A DNA stretch of 32,983 bases, taken from contig CAMAWH010000057.1 of assembly GCA_945861635.1 (NCBI GenBank), positions 1 through 32,983 of the forward strand, written 5' to 3'. The DNA comes from Klebsiella pneumoniae. GTDB lineage: Bacteria; Myxococcota_A; UBA796; SXON01. The notes beneath the pieces were generated by a model. That model had not been told where the DNA came from. It searched no databases and saw nothing but the letters and a program-made list of their open reading frames with translations. Below, in pieces: positions 31,462-32,983 of the stretch (position 1 is its first letter; each line of letters starts with the position of its first letter). A program made the position numbers and the translations under genes.

Positions 31462-32472
31462 GTGCGTGATGCCATGATCCTGCTTTCTGTCTCCCTCCCT
31501 CTCTTGAGCGGCTGTCTCCCCGCACTCCCCGAACCCTCCACACTCACGGGGGATGGGGGAGCCGGCGCGGACACCGACGATACGGACGAGAGCGGCGATA
31601 CGGGTGAAACCGGCGCCACCGACTGCATCGCCGTGGAGGAGGTCTGCAACGGCGTCGATGACGACTGTGACGCCGAGATCGACGAGGGTGTGCTGTCGAC
31701 CTGGTACATCGACGCGGACGCGGACGGGTACGGAGACGACGCCACGGAAACGGCCGCCTGCACGGCGCCCACGTCGGGCGTGGCCGTCGGCGGGGATTGC
31801 AATGACGCGAGTTCCGGCGTCAACCCCGGCGCGCGTCAATCCTACGGCCTCGGCGTCGATGACGACTGCGACAGCTATTTCATTGCCCAGGACTTCGAGG
31901 CCGGCACCGTCGACGACGCCGTCGAGGGCGATGCGGGCTGGATCTGCACGGCTACCGGCACGTGCACGCCCTCCTACTCGGACGAGCAGGCACAGAGCGG
32001 CACGCAATCGTTGTATACCGGGCGCCCCGGGTCGTCGTCGTCGGGCGCCGCCTGGTGGGAGGATGCGGGGTTCGGGCGTGACTTCGCGCTGGCGCTGTCG
32101 TTCTACGACGGTGGCGGCATTGCCGGCGGGGAATGGGGGTTCTCGATGGGCGAAGGGGATGTCGCAAGCATCGAGGCATGTGAACACGACATCTTCGGAA
32201 TGACAACCTCTGGATCCGCGTACACCGGCTTCTCGCAGACGTGCGGCAATGGCTTCAACAACGCGTCGGGGACGTTGACCACCGGCTCCATGGGTTGGCA
32301 CTCGCTGACGATCATCGCGTTGTACGCCGATGATTCGAGCGGGGTCGTGACGGTCTGTGTGGACGGGCCTGCGTGCTGGAGCGCGCCGTTCTCCGCCGCC
32401 CTCGGGTTCATTCAGGTGAACGACGACGATGACTCCTTCTTCGTGGATGATCTGACCGCGCGCGGCGGGTGA
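31462..32472 (+). CDS. Small MopE-repeat lipoprotein with beta-sandwich-like C-terminal domain
   Basis: 336 residues from GTG 31462 (MRDAMILLSVSLPLLSGC, lipobox LSGC); ATG 31474 would give MILLSVSLPLLSGC and is also possible. No Shine-Dalgarno is seen. A Thr/Asp/Glu-rich linker leads to one MopE-type unit (CNGVDDDCDAEIDEG, WYIDADADGYGDD, DCNDASSGVNPGA) and a truncated second one. Residues about 135-336 form a separate domain starting YFIAQDFEAGTVDDAVEGDA, then GWICTATGT, with 'ALALSFYDGGGIAGGEWGFSMGEG', 'MGWHSLTIIALYADDSSG' and 'FFVDDLTA'. The pattern, ending in an 'F.DDL' strand, resembles LamG/jelly-roll carbohydrate-binding domains, but I cannot name the family. It lies 54 bp after the frameshifted lipoprotein gene, same strand. 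Confidence 0.75.
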   Translation: MRDAMILLSVSLPLLSGCLPALPEPSTLTGDGGAGADTDDTDESGDTGETGATDCIAVEEVCNGVDDDCDAEIDEGVLSTWYIDADADGYGDDATETAACTAPTSGVAVGGDCNDASSGVNPGARQSYGLGVDDDCDSYFIAQDFEAGTVDDAVEGDAGWICTATGTCTPSYSDEQAQSGTQSLYTGRPGSSSSGAAWWEDAGFGRDFALALSFYDGGGIAGGEWGFSMGEGDVASIEACEHDIFGMTTSGSAYTGFSQTCGNGFNNASGTLTTGSMGWHSLTIIALYADDSSGVVTVCVDGPACWSAPFSAALGFIQVNDDDDSFFVDDLTARGG

Positions 32473-32502
32473 GCATCGCCACCGGAGCCTGGGGAGTACG
32501 TC

Positions 32503-32643
32503 GCCGTCCAAAAATAACGGACGCATTCGGCCGCCGTCGCATCCACGATCGCTGCGTTGCTCATCGCTCACATACTGGCGTATGCTCGCCTTGGGCTCGC
32601 GGCGCGCCGATGTCCTCGGTGCTGCCAGTTATTTTTGGACGGC
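32503..32643. mobile_element. MITE-like element, copy 2 (141 bp, inverted)
   Basis: GCCGTCCAAAAATAAC at 32503-32518 and its exact complement at 32628-32643. The interior is the reverse complement of the element at 8736, with a 9-bp deletion and a few substitutions. An internal CATAC-TGGC-GTATG hairpin is perfect here and has one mismatch in copy 1. It lies 30 bp after a lipoprotein gene and 136 bp from the stop of an HNH gene running toward it. Confidence 0.75.
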
Positions 32644-32779
32644 TCCTTACTACCCCACAGGCGCGAACATACTTGACACGTCAAGCGCGGTGGGAGGCGT
32701 TGAGGGTTGCACGCCGCCCCCCCGTTCTGATCGGGGATCGCCAGCGGACAACGCTCGTTCGTGGACATGGTGCGCTGGG

Positions 32780-32983
32780 TCATCGGACAGACATCGTTCC
32801 CCGCACATCCCGCGCCGGCCCGACCAACCTCCGCCCGTCCGCGTGCTCGACGGCAACGCGGCCATCCGGCTGCACCGACACCGACAAAAACCCGTTGTGA
32901 ATCGCCCGATGATGGGCGCCGCAGACCACCAGCAGTTTGCCAAAGTCGTGCCTCCGCCACTCGACCCAAGGCTCCGTGTGGTG
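32780..32983 (-). CDS. HNH endonuclease, 3' part, cut by window edge
   Basis: 67 residues and a stop (TGA at 32780-32782). The frame reads HHTEPWVEWRRHDFGKLLVV, then CGAHHRAIHNGFLSVSV and EHADGRRLVGPAR. It is a close paralogue of the HNH gene at 22804-23184 (about 50 of 60 residues identical). The first HH, the second HH and the Asn/His of the HNH core are all present. Unlike the other copy it has its own C-terminus (DVRGTMSVR) and does not run into the terminal repeat, which lies 136 bp downstream. A short inverted repeat CTTGAC-AC-GTCAAG (32672-32685) is in that gap. The 5' half is outside the window. Confidence 0.85.
   Translation of the reverse strand, partial: HHTEPWVEWRRHDFGKLLVVCGAHHRAIHNGFLSVSVQPDGRVAVEHADGRRLVGPARDVRGTMSVR

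Noticed and set aside
31078..32571. Minus-strand 497-codon open frame
   Set aside because: It is antisense to two clear lipoprotein genes and starts inside the MITE-like element; its composition is Arg/Gly/Val-rich as expected for a shadow frame.
32672..32685. CTTGAC-AC-GTCAAG as an operator
   Set aside because: A short inverted repeat in a gap between an HNH stop and a mobile element has no promoter to control; chance is a sufficient explanation.

Overview
The window is high-GC bacterial DNA that looks like Myxococcota (deltaproteobacterial) sequence. That assignment rests on gene style, because no rRNA or tRNA is visible. The pointers are several large secreted lipoproteins built from MopE-type 'putative metal-binding' repeats (PF11617 style), a thrombospondin type 3 repeat protein with a MYXO-CTERM-like tail, FG-GAP propeller lipoproteins, and the HNH endonuclease type common in that phylum. 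Roughly half of the window encodes exported, Asp/Cys-rich, probably calcium-binding surface proteins.

Layout. 1-4213 (minus): an overlapping run of an OmpA-family outer-membrane protein, a thrombospondin type 3 repeat protein, an SGNH-like exported hydrolase and, at the edge, the start of a TrpC-like frame. 4214-5467: tandem repeats, a 72-bp three-hairpin element and a REP-associated-type (Y1/HUH) transposase. 5610-8633 (minus): a 1007-residue MopE-repeat lipoprotein ending in a C-type lectin domain. 8736-8885: a 150-bp element with 16-bp terminal inverted repeats. 8988-11693: a TadG-like protein and a membrane-anchored beta-propeller protein, convergent. 11694-16530: a MopE-repeat lipoprotein with a fibrinogen-like end, an APC amino acid permease and a seven-bladed FG-GAP lipoprotein. 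16582-17125: non-coding, with inverted repeats and a sister of the three-hairpin element. 17126-22078: a beta-helix lipoprotein, a VCBS/FG-GAP lipoprotein and a lipoprotein of unknown family. 22138-24013: gene debris (choice-of-anchor Q tail, Nudix head), the second three-hairpin element, an HNH endonuclease gene and a methyltransferase. 24033-27915: a complete RNA repair locus, rtcR divergent from rtcBA, with a sigma-54 promoter. 27957-32472: two more MopE-repeat lipoproteins, the first interrupted by a G8-tract frameshift. 32503-32983: the second inverted-repeat element in opposite orientation and a second HNH copy running off the edge.

How it fits together. RtcR has an N-terminal CARF-type domain and a GAFTGA sigma-54 activator domain, and should switch on rtcBA when broken RNA accumulates. 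The surface proteins share repeat modules but end in different binding domains (C-type lectin, fibrinogen-like, FG-GAP, beta-helix), which suggests a locus that diversifies an adhesive or protective surface layer. The most novel signals are non-coding: a family of three-hairpin palindromes whose stems are invariant between copies while loops and linkers vary, a MITE-like element that recurs near HNH genes, and a recurrent -10-like hexamer 6-7 nt ahead of start codons that suggests leaderless transcripts.
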